Source: Rhyacophila brunnea (Eukaryota; Arthropoda; Insecta; Trichoptera; Rhyacophilidae). Taken from it: DNA of 64,000 bases. Shown here one piece after another: positions 1 to 11,726 of this stretch (its first letter is position 1; the number at the start of each line of letters is the position of its first letter). The stretch covers positions 1,054,001 through 1,118,000 of the forward strand of contig JAGYXB010002070.1 of NCBI GenBank assembly GCA_022495005.1, in the 5' to 3' direction. A program made the position numbers and the translations under genes. The notes under the pieces are model-generated. The model saw nothing but the letters and a program-made list of their open reading frames with translations. It was not told the origin of the DNA and searched no databases.

Positions 1-581
1 CTCATAATGTTAACTGAATATTGTCTTCTTATTAGCTAAGATTTTATTTAAAAAATCTTCTTTTATCAATAATAATGTAGATGTTCACCTGCTTTATCAA
101 CATTTCGACCCTAAGCAAGAAAATCCGATCGAACAGGATGCAGCCGGGGACAGGTTATGTTTATGACACTAGTTAAGTGTCTAAGTATATACCTAATTGT
201 TGTTTTCGCCGACAATAATGAAAAAGTATCCACGCATATGGTTGGAAATCCAAGGATTGTGAAGTCCGTAGGTACCTACCAGCATTCATTACAATATATA
301 ACAACTTTTGTAGCTTATGAAGACCATGCTTGTTTCGGGGATTTTTACGATGGTTTTCAGATTATTATTTTCGACTTTTTCGTTATGTGACCGCTCATTT
401 AAATATACCTATTTTCTGATATAACGAATGAAACCAGTCATCTACCAAATTTTTTTTTTTGGTAGATGACTGAGTTTACGTAGGGACCGTCGATATATTT
501 AAGTTTCATGTGTATTCGGTGATTATAAATTGTTTTTTTTTTTAAAATACAATTTTACTATTCATTTTGATATTCTTTTAG
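1..581. other. 5' flank / intron of zinc-finger gene A1, no gene seen
   Basis: AT-rich sequence with no convincing exon. It ends in a pyrimidine-rich splice acceptor (TTCTTTTAG) immediately before position 582, so at least the last part is intron of A1. The first exons of A1 (MDVKRE-type and PQPGCSY-type) are not visible here and probably lie before the window starts. Confidence 0.6.
435..472. repeat. perfect short hairpin
   Basis: CAGTCATCTACC (435-446) pairs with GGTAGATGACTG (461-472). The AAA/TTT next to the arms can extend the stem, with a T-run loop. This is a 12-15 bp perfect stem about 110 bases before the A1 splice acceptor. It could be a MITE remnant or a structured intron element. 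Confidence 0.6.
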
Positions 582-1440
582 TTGATTTCTGCAACTTCTG
601 CATTGACCGACACCGCTAGTCTCGCATTTTCAAAGAAAATGTCAGAATCACAAGAGTCATACGAAGAAATACATATTGATGAACAAAACATTAAGAAAGA
701 GCTCGAGATATATTATGAAAGCATTACTAATACAGATGCCGTCAGTTACACTGCTAAATGTAATCAAATGCAATCTACCATCGCAGATCATAAATTATTA
801 GTAGCTGCTATAAAAATTGAGAAGAAATCGTTTCATAAAGAAAATTTTGTATGCAGTATTTGTTTTGATTTTTTTGCATCGCTATCTCTATTACGGTTTC
901 ACAAAGCTTGTCATAAAAAATTAAAACCAGTTAACTGTAGCAGTCGATCTGATTCATTGAAACTAAATAAAATGACTCGTATTGGTGTAAGGCAATTTAA
1001 ATGTGATCGATGTACTTATTCATGCACCAGACGCGATTTGATAAAACTTCACAAAATGACCCATTCTAGTGAAAAGCCACGTAAATGTGATCTATGTGAC
1101 TATTCGTGTAATTCTTTCTATATGATGAAAAAGCACATACCGACTCATTCTGGTGAAAAGCTTTTAAAATGTGATCAATGTGACTATTCGTGTAATTCTT
1201 CCTATATGATGAAAAGGCACAAAACGACTCATTCTGGTGAAAAGCCATTCAAATGTGACCAATGTGATTTCTCGTGTATTACATTCTGTACGATGAAAAA
1301 CCACAAAATGACTCATTCTGGTGAAAAACCCTTTAAATGTGACCAATGTATGTACTGTTCTATAACATCTACTAAGTTGAAATCACATAAAATGACCCAT
1401 TCTTGTGAAAAGCCATTTAAATGTGATCAATGTGACTATT
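582..1440 (+). pseudogene. Zinc-finger gene A1, 3' exon, upstream half (interrupted)
   Basis: This is the start of the large 3' exon of a tandem C2H2 zinc-finger protein, presumably a nuclear DNA-binding regulator. The exon follows an acceptor, so the TTG at 582 is an internal Leu codon and not a start. It opens with LISATSALTD, then a NIKKE motif, then an atypical finger (FVCSICFDFF...H4H). Five regular fingers follow, of the form CDQC-x12-H-x3-H with HSGEKPFKC linkers. The sixth is cut after KCDQCDYS at about 1440, where a transposon begins. Read through, the frame runs into transposon sequence and stops at 1494-1496. The fingers resume at 4785. The interrupted state suggests a dead or truncated allele; splicing around the insertion cannot be excluded. 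Confidence 0.8.
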
Positions 1441-1934
1441 CGACTGCCTCATGTAATAACACACCAATTCGAAATAGTGTGTTTTATGTTTTTTGAGCTA
1501 TTGTTGCATAGAAAAAAATACCACACCAGCCAATTTTTTTTTGGATTTTTTTCTCGAAAAACACCCAAAATACTGTTTAAAATAATACTCGTAAGTAGAG
1601 TTATGATTATATAACATTTTTTGTAAAATCTTAAATTACATGGAATAATAATCCACTTATAGTTGGTGTGTTATTACTCGGAAAAAATATACATGCTCCC
1701 TACACAAATCATTTTAGTGTATCATTTAACTATGTTTTCACCGTGGAATATGACACTAATTCAACTTTTACCTTCAAATCTCGCCTTTATCAACATATAA
1801 CAACACTGTATTGAAAAATCATTATCCTTTGTAATGAATCGCACCTACTTTCATTATCACAAATTGCTTTCGTGACAGTAAAAATGTATTATTTTTGTTA
1901 TTGTGTACAAATGACTAATTTTAATATTATTATT

Positions 1935-2060
1935 AATACTATCGGCCTATGGTGGGTACTATTGGAATTTGAATTTAAATTCTAATGGATTTAAGTTATG
2001 AACTATTCCATTTAATTAATATGTCCCCAACTAGATCTCGGCGAATATTACAAGCTCAAG
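1935..2060. repeat. Copy of Penelope-like / dispersed repeat, shared with 25135-25265
   Basis: A block with TGGAATTTGAATTTAAATTC followed by TAATGGATTTAAGTT and an ACTATTCCAT-type end also occurs near 25139-25225, starting with the same TACTATCG. This copy diverges after the shared core and lacks the ribozyme-like end seen in the other. Confidence 0.6.
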
Positions 2061-2973
2061 AGACTAATAAAATAAAGGATGGAAACAATAAAAAAATAAA
2101 TCTCCTCCTTCAGACAACACATTTTTAGGTTATAATTATAAATGATTCAACCTTAAATATTCTGTCTGTACCTACTATTGGCTCCTACAGGATTTTCAAT
2201 GTTTATAATATTCTGTATTTCGTAATATAAACTATAACTTCTCTCTTCCTATCATTAGTAAGCATCATATAAATGCATATTTGCACCATTAGTTTCCAAT
2301 TTACAACCTAAAATAATTATTCTTCTTGTATTGATTCCATGATGACTTGTGATAAGTAAATAAGGTAATACTTGCCTATTTTTGCATATGTGTTGACCTT
2401 TTTACTATACTTTTATGATAAATATGGTAGTAAAAAAAGTCTAAAAGGTTAATTGCATGTTTGGGTGAAAATTGGATAGTCCACGATGATAAACAGGTTG
2501 ATTTTATCCCCATCTGAAGACTCCGAATAGTCCTAATGATCCTGGATTGTCGGGTTTTAGTTGTTCTTCCAGTGTGCCATATATGACGCAAAAATTTGGA
2601 GGAGATTTGGGAATGATTGATGATTTGATCGAAGAAATTACGAAATCTCCAGCAGATCTTACACAGAATGAAATATATCACTCTATTTCAGAGCATAATA
2701 AATAACAGTATACTTCTGTCAGTACTTTGCCACCTTTAAACATAAATGCACTTGTAGACATCACGTCATCAGACATGACGTTGTCCCTACTTAGTGCATC
2801 TATTCAAATTATTTCCACTATAAATTGACACACCTGAATCGAGAAAAAGAAGAGAGCTGTAATGTAAGACTTGTGTAAAAGGAAGAAAGCCAAAAAAGCA
2901 TTCAATGCAGGTGAAGAATATGTGAATGAATATAAGAATATTTGAATACCATGGAAGTACTGTGTAAAAATTC

Positions 2974-3880
2974 TTGCCAATTCAAATAAGTGCCCAAAAA
3001 ATGATTGAATCCGAACGTCAAGTTAGTTTTGATTCATTTTGTATTATTGGCAATCATGAGAAACAATGGGATTACATCTTACGATATGACAAGTCAGTGC
3101 AAAAGAAAACCCAAAAACTACCAGCTTCTTTAAGACGTTTAAAAGCACTTATTTATGGTTTGTCATGCAATAACGAAATAATAAAAGTATGTAAAACTAT
3201 GTTTTTACAAACACTTTCAATTTCAAATATGTGGGTGGTGAGTGCTTTTAAAAAAAATGAAGAGTCAGAATTGCTATTGTATAGTCAAGGCAGACACAAC
3301 AACCGTTCTCATGCTCATGAAGCAAAAATAGTGTAATTGAACATGTTAATAATATATTTTATAAGAAAAGAATCCCACTATGTTAGAAAAAATAGCCAAA
3401 AAGAATATTTAGACGAGAATTTGAATATGGTGAAAATGTTTCCCCAATATAGCAAATGGTTTGGATCAAAATAATATCAATTTCCAATTGCTACTGAACG
3501 CCAATATAAAGGCATATTTTTCTCGTATTTCTTCGTCTGAACAGGAACGGAAACAATAATTGAGTAAATTAAATATTTAATAAAAAAATAAAGTGATTAT
3601 CAGCAACATTTATTATTTACAGAACGTTCGATAGAAATGAATCAGGGTGATATAAATCGTGCAAAAGAAAATCACATTACAGCTGTTACAGCATGTTTTG
3701 ATTTACAAAAGTTTTAACTGTGTCACAAAGTGAAGTACGAGTCTTTCATTATAAGAGAAAATATTATGCCATCTATAATCTCACTGTTCATGATAAGATG
3801 GCTATTAATTGTTATCTTTGGCATCTACAAACAGCTAAGTGAGGTGCAATAGAAATAAGTAGCTGCATAGAAGTATAGAA
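2974..3880 (+). pseudogene. Decayed transposase of the A1-interrupting element
   Basis: One open stretch (2974-3336) encodes a region with GNHEKQWDYI, then a KMFLQTLSIS-like segment and a GRHNNRSHAHEAK-like segment. Further relics follow in shifted frames: SHYVRKNSQKEYLDENL-like at about 3375-3430, then ACFDLQK and a YYKRKYYAIYNLTVHD-like stretch at about 3685-3790. From memory, this order matches a transposase-like family common and unnamed in hemipteran genomes. Several stops and frameshifts show that it is not functional. It sits on the + strand of the element, so it is co-directional with the A1 gene. Confidence 0.6.
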
Positions 3881-4781
3881 GTCTTATAAGTACTATTTTT
3901 ACATATTTTAAATCTAATTTTAAGAATACAGTTGTATATTAGTTGATAGTTTTCCTAAACTTAATTTAAAAAAGTTTAATTTACATAACGTTTATAATTA
4001 TCCATGTAGGTACCTATTTACTTGACAATGCTGCAACGTAATTTACGTAAAATATATAGGTAACAAACTATCCTGTAATTTCTTAATTTATACTATCAAT
4101 CATTATTATGTTGAGTGGAATATTCATTAAGTAACTTTTGCAATTATTTTACTATAATATTATGTTCTGTAAAACAATTTCTTGAAACTGACTGAATGGT
4201 TAAAATACAGTTTATTGCGATAAAATATTGTTTAATTAAAAAATCTCCTCATATTCCATCAGAATATCTAAACCTATTTTTGGTTTAATCAAATATCATC
4301 GAGAGAGAAAACACTAAGAGCACATAGTATGTCATTCGCGGTAAAATTAAAAACAAAAATCTCTCTAAGTCGAGATATTTAAGATTATCTTTCAGAATTA
4401 GCATGGAAAAAAACACAATCTCAAGTTACGTGGTACTTTTTTTATGAAAAAAAAAATAATTACGTGGAAAAACACATCAAGTATAGATATATACACCCTC
4501 TAAAAATATATAAACGGGAAAAATCACACCAAATCTAGATGTAATATTTTAGTTGTCAAACTTAACGTGGAAAAACATATTTAGGGTATTATTTCCCAAA
4601 ATTACGTCTTGCAAAAGTTGATTGTATGCTTAAATGATACTCTATTATAATTTATAAATTATAATTTAAATAATATTTGCACATAATAAACGGCTTTTGC
4701 TACACATTTTTTTGAATGGTTTTTTTGCTCTCCTGAAAAGTTGATAATTTAGAGTTAGTGTGTTATTCCATGAGGTAGTCG

Positions 4782-5861
4782 ATTATGTGTAATTTATCCT
4801 GTACGATGAAACGGCACAAAAGGACTCATACTGGTGAAAAGCCATTTATATGTGATCAATGTGATTACACATCTACTTCATCCTATACGCTGAAAAACCA
4901 CAAAATGACTCATTCTGGTGAAAAGCTATTAAAATGTGATCAATGTGACTATTCGTGTAATTCTTCCTATATGCTGAAGAAGCACAGAACGACCCATTCT
5001 GGTGAAAAGCCATTTAAATGTGATCAATGTGATTTCTCGTGTATTACATCCTGTACGATGAAAAACCACAAAATGACTCATTCTGGTGAAAAGCCTTTTA
5101 AATGTGACCAATGTGATTTCTCGTGTATTACATCCTGTACGATGAAAAGACACAAAATGACTCATTCTGGTGAAAAGCCATTTAAATGTGACCAATGTAA
5201 TTACAGTTCTATAACATCTGCTTTGTTGAAATCACACAAAATTACTCATTCTGGTGAAAAGCCATTTAAATGTGACCAATGTAATTACAGTTCTATAGCA
5301 TCTACTATGTTGAAATCACATAAAATGACCCATTTTTATGAAAAGCCATTTAAATGTGATCAATGTGACTATATGTGTAATTTTTCCTGTACGATGAAAA
5401 TGCACAAAAGGACTCATTCTGGTGAAAAGCCATTTATATGTGATCAATGTGATTACTCATCTTCTACATCCTGTACGTTGAAAAACCACAAAATGACTCA
5501 TTCTGGTGAAAAGCTATTAAAATGTGATCAATGCAACTATTCGTGTATTTCATCTGGTGCGATGAAAAGGCACAAAAGGACTCATTCTGGTGAAAAGCCA
5601 CATATATGTGATCAATGCGATTTCTCGTGTATTACATCCTGTACGATGAAAAACCACAAAATGACTCATTCTGGCGAAAAGCCTTTTAAATGTGACCAAT
5701 GTGATTACTCTTGTATACATTCTAGTAGTATGAAAAACCACAAAATGACGCATTCTGGTGAAAAGCCATTTAAATGTGACCAATGTAGTTACTGTTCTAT
5801 AACATCTACTAAGTTGAAAAAACATAAAATGTCTCATTCTGGGGAAAGGCCGTTTAAATAA
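4782..5861 (+). pseudogene. Zinc-finger gene A1, 3' exon, downstream half
   Basis: This continues the A1 finger array after the transposon. The frame opens in the second half of a finger (MCNLSCTMKRHKRTH) whose first half ends at 1440. Twelve complete C2H2 fingers follow, then a stop right after a GERPFK linker at about 5859-5861. The finger types recur in blocks (CNxS.TM, TSCTLKNH, CISS/CNSS, CITSCTMKNH, SITS.LK), so the array grew by multi-finger duplication. In most fingers the usual Phe of the hydrophobic core is Cys. An initiating Met at 4785 is possible on paper but falls mid-finger, so independent translation is unlikely. Confidence 0.75.
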
Positions 5862-6530
5862 CGCCAGTTTAATTACTCTTATATGCAATCTGGTATTTTC
5901 AAAACACGAAATTACTCAATCTTGCGAAAAGCTGTTTAAATGTGACGAAAGTGAAATAATCAAATTTTACATAAAATTTAAAGAGAATTGATGTAATTTA
6001 TTGTAATTACTCATGTATTAATCGGATTTGGCGATGTTGCACAAAATGGTACATTCTGGTGAATATCCTTTTAAATGTGACGAATGTCTGTCACGATTGT
6101 CACTTGTATGTATATCCCGTGGTTTGAAAATACATAAAATGCCTCATTCTGTTGAAAAGCCATTTAAATGTGATCAATGTAATTACTCTTGTATGCGGGT
6201 TAGTTATATGAAAAACACAAAATTTCTCATTCTGTTAAAAACCATGTAAGTGTACCACATCTATAAAATCTGATTCGAAGGAAAATCACAGAATGACTCA
6301 TTCTGGTGTAAAGTTTTTGCGATGTTGTCAAAGTGTTATTCATATTGTGCACGTTCGGAATACATGAAACTACACATAATGACTCATTCTATTGAAATGC
6401 CACTTAGAAGTGATTACTCAAGTGTTATTACTCATTTACATCTAGTTTCATAAAATTGCAAGAAAATGATTCATTCTGGTAAAAAGCTATTTAAATGTGT
6501 TCATAGCGAACTGAAAAAATATATAACGTT
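5862..6530 (+). pseudogene. Decayed fingers at the A1 3' end
   Basis: Beyond the stop, finger sequence is still readable in several frames: an AITPV/NYSYMQSG-like piece at 5865-5900, KPFKCDQCNYSC at about 6160-6195, and linker relics with CATTCTGGTGAA-type DNA up to about 6500. Numerous indels and stops are present. This is either a lost C-terminal part of A1 or a separate dead array. Confidence 0.75.
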
Positions 6531-6864
6531 ACTTTTAATATCAGTCGTCGATTCGTTCAATTGCAAATACGTGATACCAGTTTATGTCAAAATTGTGTAA
6601 ATCGATTGGTCTCATTTTTCACCTAAAGCGTTTGTCAATTGCCTGATATGGAGATAGAACAATCCAAAAAAGAACCTATAGCAGGGGTGTCAACTTTTTT
6701 TACATAAGATTTATATATTTAAAAAACCATTTCTTTTCACAAGATTTGAGAATGTAATATTCCAAATAGTGAACATACAAACCTTGAAAACACCTTTCAA
6801 ACGACAAATAGGTAGGTTGTCGATTTATAATTTAGTGTAAACCACTATGTACGATTACTAAATC
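6531..6864. other. No gene seen
   Basis: AT-rich spacer between the dead A1 fingers and a GC-richer block. A short segment near 6680-6700 (AGCAGGGGTGTCAAC) resembles a hAT-type terminus, but no partner end was found. Confidence 0.5.
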
Positions 6865-7620
6865 AAAATGTGGAGCCCCTACCACGCTACGAATGGTAAC
6901 CCCAAGACCAACTGGATTCGCCCGATGCGGTCATTTAGAAAGCGCGACGCAACGAGGTCCAGCCCCCCAAAGCCAAAGCAGTCTTAACGACAGGTACCTG
7001 GCATGTTGCGTAAGCTCGAAAAGCGCCCGCTGCATAAAAGACGTATGTACCCGAGTAACCATCTGACAACACCGGAATCAACAAAACCGACCTCGTCGAT
7101 CGAATAACCACCCCAATCAACTTAGTACAAAACTGATTAACACTACGATGATCTGACTATCACAATCATACCGGCGTAACTTTATGAATAGTGTCATTTC
7201 TCGCCGTAAGTCAAAGGACCGCGAAAACGATCACTCTGGCGCCACCTCACGACAAAGAAGATCCCCATAATCTGCTCTACCGACGACCTCCGCAGGACCC
7301 ATAACATATGAGCCGGGGACGATAATGACCAAAGGTACGAAAATACCATGGGGGGCAATACCCGAAAGTCGACCTAAAGCCAATCCATAAACTTTGAATA
7401 TAAAACTCGCCGACATTCGCCTCCATGCGGCGAGTAGAATCCCCACACCTATGACAGACGCCAAGGAGGCATTAAATAATCTCGAAGAGAAGGCCTCTTT
7501 TTCTACGTGACGACCTGCAGACTAGACCTGCCCACCTCTCCCTTCATCTCCCTCTGCACCATCGCCCGAAGAGCCCGAACTCAGCAACCCGCCCGCCAAA
7601 AACATTGAGTACCATTATCA
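6865..7620. other. GC-rich block, probable mobile-element fragment
   Basis: About 750 bases with clearly higher GC than the neighbours and two short open frames on the minus strand (7120-6935 and 7464-7231). I could not match either to a known family. The abrupt change in composition at both edges suggests an inserted fragment such as a retroelement UTR. No target duplication or TIR was found. Confidence 0.4.
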
Positions 7621-8189
7621 TCCGCATCGTTATTTAATTAATCTTCATATTTCTATTTCAAATATTTCTCCCATCTCTTTGTTTTTTTTTGTGTCAATCT
7701 ATTAAGAATTTACAACTTTCAAATCATTGCCGTTGTATTCTGTATAACCCGCGATTCTTTTTAAAGTAATCTCTATAAAACGAACATTCTCTCATAGCTT
7801 TATTGAATATTATAATAGTGTTTTTCTCATGCAATATAACTGTAAAGTGTGTTGGTAATTAACTAATTTTAATTTGTGTGTTTAAGAACAAGATTCCTTG
7901 TTGGTGTTACCTAGGATTAAGTCTAATAGTATTATCTCGATAATTTTTATCATGGAATTATTATCTCTGTTGTACTATATCGTTAATTTCTTTTTTATCT
8001 TCCGTTTTGTATTTCGCGGCTTTGGTTCTCAAACCACCGTCATCTGGTGGAATCCCCTAGAGTCTAGATGCGCCATTATTGGGTTTTGATTGTTTGTATC
8101 GATTTAAATAATATTTATCTTTTCCTTTCTTTTATATGTCTATTTCACGATGCGATCTCTGTATCTTAGTTATAATAAATAAATTTTAA
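7621..8189. other. AT-rich segment, possible LINE 3' UTR
   Basis: No coding exon is seen. The segment ends in TTATAATAAATAAATTTT at about 8170, which looks like a simple A-rich retroelement tail. It could be the 3' UTR of an element whose coding part is the preceding GC-rich block. This is inference only. Confidence 0.3.
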
Positions 8190-9250
8190 AATTGAACACA
8201 ATAACTTCATACACTTATATTTCAAAAATTAGTAATATAACCATCTTGTTTATTTATACTTCACCTATACTTTTTCGAACTATTGAAACCCCAATATGCT
8301 GTGAAATAAATCAGTCTGATCTAGATGCTATCGCGCAATGTTCTATTTTAAATAAACTAGAATTTGCTACCTCCAAATGTCATATTATTTCATTCAATCG
8401 TTCAAGGCACACCTTATTGTTCCCATACACATTGTCTGGTATAATATTGAGTAGGGTAACGGAGATAAAAGATTTGGGTGTATTGTATGATGCAAAGTTT
8501 ACTTTCAATCAGCTTATTCTTATCATCAGTACTAGATCTAGGTTCTGGTTTTGTTATGAGGGCTTCAAGATCATTTGAAAACGTCCGAGTGCTACATATC
8601 ATTTGTGTTTGTATTCTTGAACATGCTAGCATTATTTGGAGACCTAACAGGTCCGTCCACACAATTAAGTTGGATCGAGTCCACAATAGATTTCTTAGAT
8701 TTCTCTACTTAAAGACATACAGATTTTTTCCTTATGACAGATATAATAAAGTTTTCTTCTGGGTATGCTATCAATGTCCCTGTCCACCCGAAGAGTGATT
8801 GCTCTATTAAAGCATTTCTTTTTACTTCTTTGTGGGTTCATTTACAATCCGTATAGGTACACTGGCAAATATTAATTTTCATGTTCCCACCAATATTACT
8901 CGTAACACTACGGTCTTCATGATACCTCGTCGCAGAACAGATGTGATTTTACATGATGCTGTGTATCGTGCGATTAACTTGTCTTATTTGATGGCACTAT
9001 TAAGGTTGGTTTGTTTTTTAATAAATATATTTATGTTTGTGGACGTGTTAAATTTATAATTGTATTTATTATTTTACTCTAATATCTACATAAGCATATT
9101 CTTTCTTTTCTACTTTATTGTTATATTGGATGTTAGTTTGTAATTAAGTCATTTTTATAATTTTGTATGAATTATATATTATGGCGCATTGGTCAATCGC
9201 TGTAATGCCGTGATACACTTTTCTAAATAAATAAATAAACAAATAAAAAT
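8190..9250 (+). mobile_element. 5'-truncated non-LTR retrotransposon (LINE), reverse transcriptase 3' part
   Basis: Translated pieces match the region after the catalytic core of Jockey/CR1-type reverse transcriptases: SKCHIISFNRSR then RVTEIKDLGVLYD and KFTFNQ (about 8370-8520). Next come FVMRASRSF, LEHASIIWRPN and KLDRVHNRFLRFLYLK (about 8540-8730). The C-terminal NFHVPTNITRNTTVF and IPRRRTDVILHDAVYRAINL (about 8870-8985) complete the order. The pieces are in different frames, so the element is inactive. The copy ends in an AAATAAATAAATAAAC-type tail at about 9220-9250. Upstream catalytic parts are missing, as expected for a 5'-truncated insertion. Confidence 0.8.
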
Positions 9251-9600
9251 AATATACAAATTAATACCTACTCGAGTTAACAATTTCGAATTTTTTATTT
9301 CCTGTGCCTTTTTTAAACTTGTGCCACCTACTCCGGACTCCTGTTCCTCAACATTTTTGATTTGGGGGTTAAAGCTAAGGTACCTAGCCCAACAACCTGC
9401 CAAGTATAACTGGCTACAGAACCGATAATAATACCATATGTGACTAGGTATACTTCAACAATCAACCAAATCTTTGAGGTCAATGACGCAGACTGACAAA
9501 GTTAAGATGGATCTCTCACCATAACGCAGTGCCTGACCACAAGACTGCGCGCTATCTGTATGCACTGTAAACAGTTTGCTCAAATTAAAAATGTGAAGTC
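9251..9600. other. No gene seen
   Basis: Mixed-composition spacer after the LINE tail. An open frame on the minus strand (9403-9179) overlaps the tail and shows no recognisable motif. Confidence 0.4.
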
Positions 9601-9800
9601 ACGCATATTTACTTGGTCTTGGCAGATTCAGATTGTAACGCACTGTCGAATGCTTGCGTTGATCTCTTTGTTCAGCAAGACGCTTACCATCCTGCTTTAT
9701 TAGTTGAACTACCAGTCAATTATCACAATTTTTTCCAAAAGTCGTCTTAGTGGCAGCAATAAATTCGATTCGGTTAGCTCGGAGACTTCCTTTATTAATA
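9600..9800 (+). mobile_element. Possible LINE endonuclease fragment
   Basis: In one frame the sequence reads ADSDCNALSNACVDLFVQQD then AYHPALLVELPVNYHNFF. This resembles the end of the endonuclease domain and the linker to reverse transcriptase in non-LTR elements. It then shifts frame into a WNLIKGGV-type stretch. The match is by eye only and rests on a short segment. Confidence 0.35.
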
Positions 9801-9959
9801 AATGGAATTTAATCAAAGGTGGAGTATTGATTGGAATGCTTAATAATAATATAGTACCTACTGGTACTTTGCGCAGCTATCGTAAATGGTTTCATCGTGG
9901 CATTAATAAATCCATTGGCTTGAAATCCACCTATCATTGAAGATGGAATTGCCCGAATG

Positions 9960-10190
9960 ATTATAGTGCTTTCTCCGATATGCACAGAAGAGTTCATCAA
10001 GATTGTAATGATACTTGATCCACTGAGTATACCTAAAATCCTACGACTGGCAACCCGAACAGCGCCAAACACAAACACACAGGCTATGAGAAAATCATAT
10101 AAATATATTGCGTCTTGTCTTGTGAGAATCGAACCCAGACACGTCTCCAAATGGACCAAAGCGCAAAAGTGCTCTGTTTCGGTTCATAAG
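9960..10190 (-). mobile_element. tRNA-derived SINE (family S1), minus strand
   Basis: Read on the minus strand, a tRNA-like B box (GGGTTCGATTCTCAC) at about 10138-10124 is followed by the body ATTTATATGATTTTCTCATA and GCCTGTGTGTTTGTG. The same body follows the tRNA-like head at 47815-47930 and 50545-50420. The copy is diverged, and its 3' edge towards 9960 is approximate. Confidence 0.6.
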
Positions 10191-11149
10191 GTCCCCAAAA
10201 TTATCGCTCCGTCATCTCGTGAAAAAAAACTACCGTCTGAGATAAATATGCCATATTACTACCTATAACAAAAACTAACACTCTTATTTTTATTAGATAC
10301 ACATAAAATTAGATACTAAACTAGGTTAATATTATATTAATTATTCCGGATGCGAGTATCATAGCATTATTTTTATGAAAAAAATTATGGCAAGTACAAA
10401 ATTACACTACAAATTTAATAAAACAAACAACTATACAATTAAATTTTATTGTCAAAATATCCTAGACATAATAATATATTGATGAACAAATTGTCAAAAT
10501 TAGAAAGAATTTATAATTGTATAAACTAATTGTTGAATTATTTAAGTATAACATTTTTCTTTATTATATTATACTAAAATCCTTCTAAAACAAAAAAATA
10601 TTAAAGTATAGATAAAAGGACAAAACAACATTGAAATTTCTTCATGCAGTAGCTCGATCATGGTTTAGTAAGGAATTATAAAATATTTGGTATATTTCCC
10701 TTATTAAACCTGTTGTACATATTAATTTTAAATCTACCAGTTTAGTTATATTTATTTATTATTAAATTTTACGAAAAATTCTGATATTTTCAACAATGCC
10801 CTAACATCTCAATGTTCATGTAATGTTGATGTGATGCGTACAGAATTTAAATTGCCTCATTCGGCTGAACTGTACTCTAGTTTTGGACTAATTTAAGATA
10901 CATGAATAATACAGTTTCTATATACAAGATAACAACTATGTTTTTTTTATAAAACCTAAAGAAATTATCATAATATCTTATATGAGCCAATTTGAGTTAA
11001 TTTGTGTGCCTTCATCCAACAGTTGATATACATGTGAAATTAAAGTTGTTACATTTAAAACTTTCGCCAGAATGTGTAAATTTGTGTGATTTCATGATAC
11101 TGGAAGTTACACACGAGAAACTAATAATAGCACATTTAAACCACTTTTC
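10191..11149. other. AT-rich spacer, no gene seen
   Basis: Very AT-rich intergenic sequence downstream of A2. No splice-linked open frame or repeat termini were recognised. Confidence 0.5.
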
Positions 11150-11726
11150 ACCAGTGAGTCATTTTGTTTATTTTCATCGCATCGGATGTACCTAATATAT
11201 TATGAATAATCACATTATTCATCGGATCAGAAAATATACCCACACGATCAATTACGTTGGCCACATATAATAGGCTGTTCACCAGTTATAGTCGTTATAC
11301 ACGAATAGTCACATTGATAACCTTTATAATACATTTCAACAGAATGAGTAATTTTGTGTTATTTTATATTTCGAGATGTAATACAAGAGTAATTAAATTG
11401 ATCACATTATAAGGTTTTTTTACCAGAATAAGTAAATTAGTCTACTTTATAATGCAATAAACGAGTAATTACATTGCCATTAAAAATTAAAAAGCTTTTT
11501 CACCATAATGAGTCATTTTGTGTTATTTCAATTTATCAGATATTATCGATGAGTAGTCACATTGGTCACTTTTAAGTGGCTTTTCATCAGAATGAGCCAT
11601 TTTGTTTTACTTAATGTTACGAGATGTTATACAAAGGTAATAACAGTGGTCACATTTAAATAGCTTTTTACCACAATGAGTCATTTTGTCTAATTTTATA
11701 TAGCTAAATCGGATACAACAGTAATT
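11150..11726 (-). pseudogene. Decayed fingers beyond the A2 stop
   Basis: Minus-strand finger relics continue past the A2 stop: linker DNA equivalent to THSGEKPFK recurs near 11150, 11340, 11420, 11500, 11590 and 11680 at roughly finger spacing (84 bp). Stops and indels break every frame. The array was once several fingers longer. Confidence 0.75.

Larger units (their letters stand above)
1441..4781 (+). mobile_element. DNA transposon (about 3.3 kb) inserted in a zinc finger of A1
   Basis: The left end CGACTGCCTCATGTAATAAC and the reverse complement of the right end (CGACTACCTCATGGAATAAC) form a TIR of about 25 bp with two mismatches. ATT sits directly outside both ends (1438-1440 and 4782-4784), a candidate 3 bp target duplication; the precise boundary is ambiguous by a base or two. 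TACGTGGAAAAAC-like motifs recur near the right end (about 4430-4600). The interior has a decayed transposase (2974-3880) and a Penelope-like repeat copy (about 1935-2060). The superfamily is not recognised with certainty. The transposase relics belong to the same protein family as the TTAA element at 48562-50332. Confidence 0.8.

Noticed and set aside
157..390. 77-codon open frame
   Set aside because: No motif, AT-biased, overlaps intron-like sequence before A1. A YEDHACF string slightly resembles the PGC exons but lacks splice signals.
582..584. TTG as translation start of A1 (and the equivalent TTGs of A2, A3, A4)
   Set aside because: All four follow the same splice acceptor (CTTTTAG), and the codon is Leu within an exon. 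First exons with ATG were found for A2, A3 and A4.
7231..7464. Hydrophobic minus-strand frame in the GC-rich block
   Set aside because: No signal peptide or membrane-protein pattern beyond composition, and a neighbouring frame is equally open; not supported as a gene.
9809..10159. 116-codon minus-strand frame
   Set aside because: Overlaps SINE S1 on the same strand and a possible LINE fragment; the apparent protein is SINE sequence translated.
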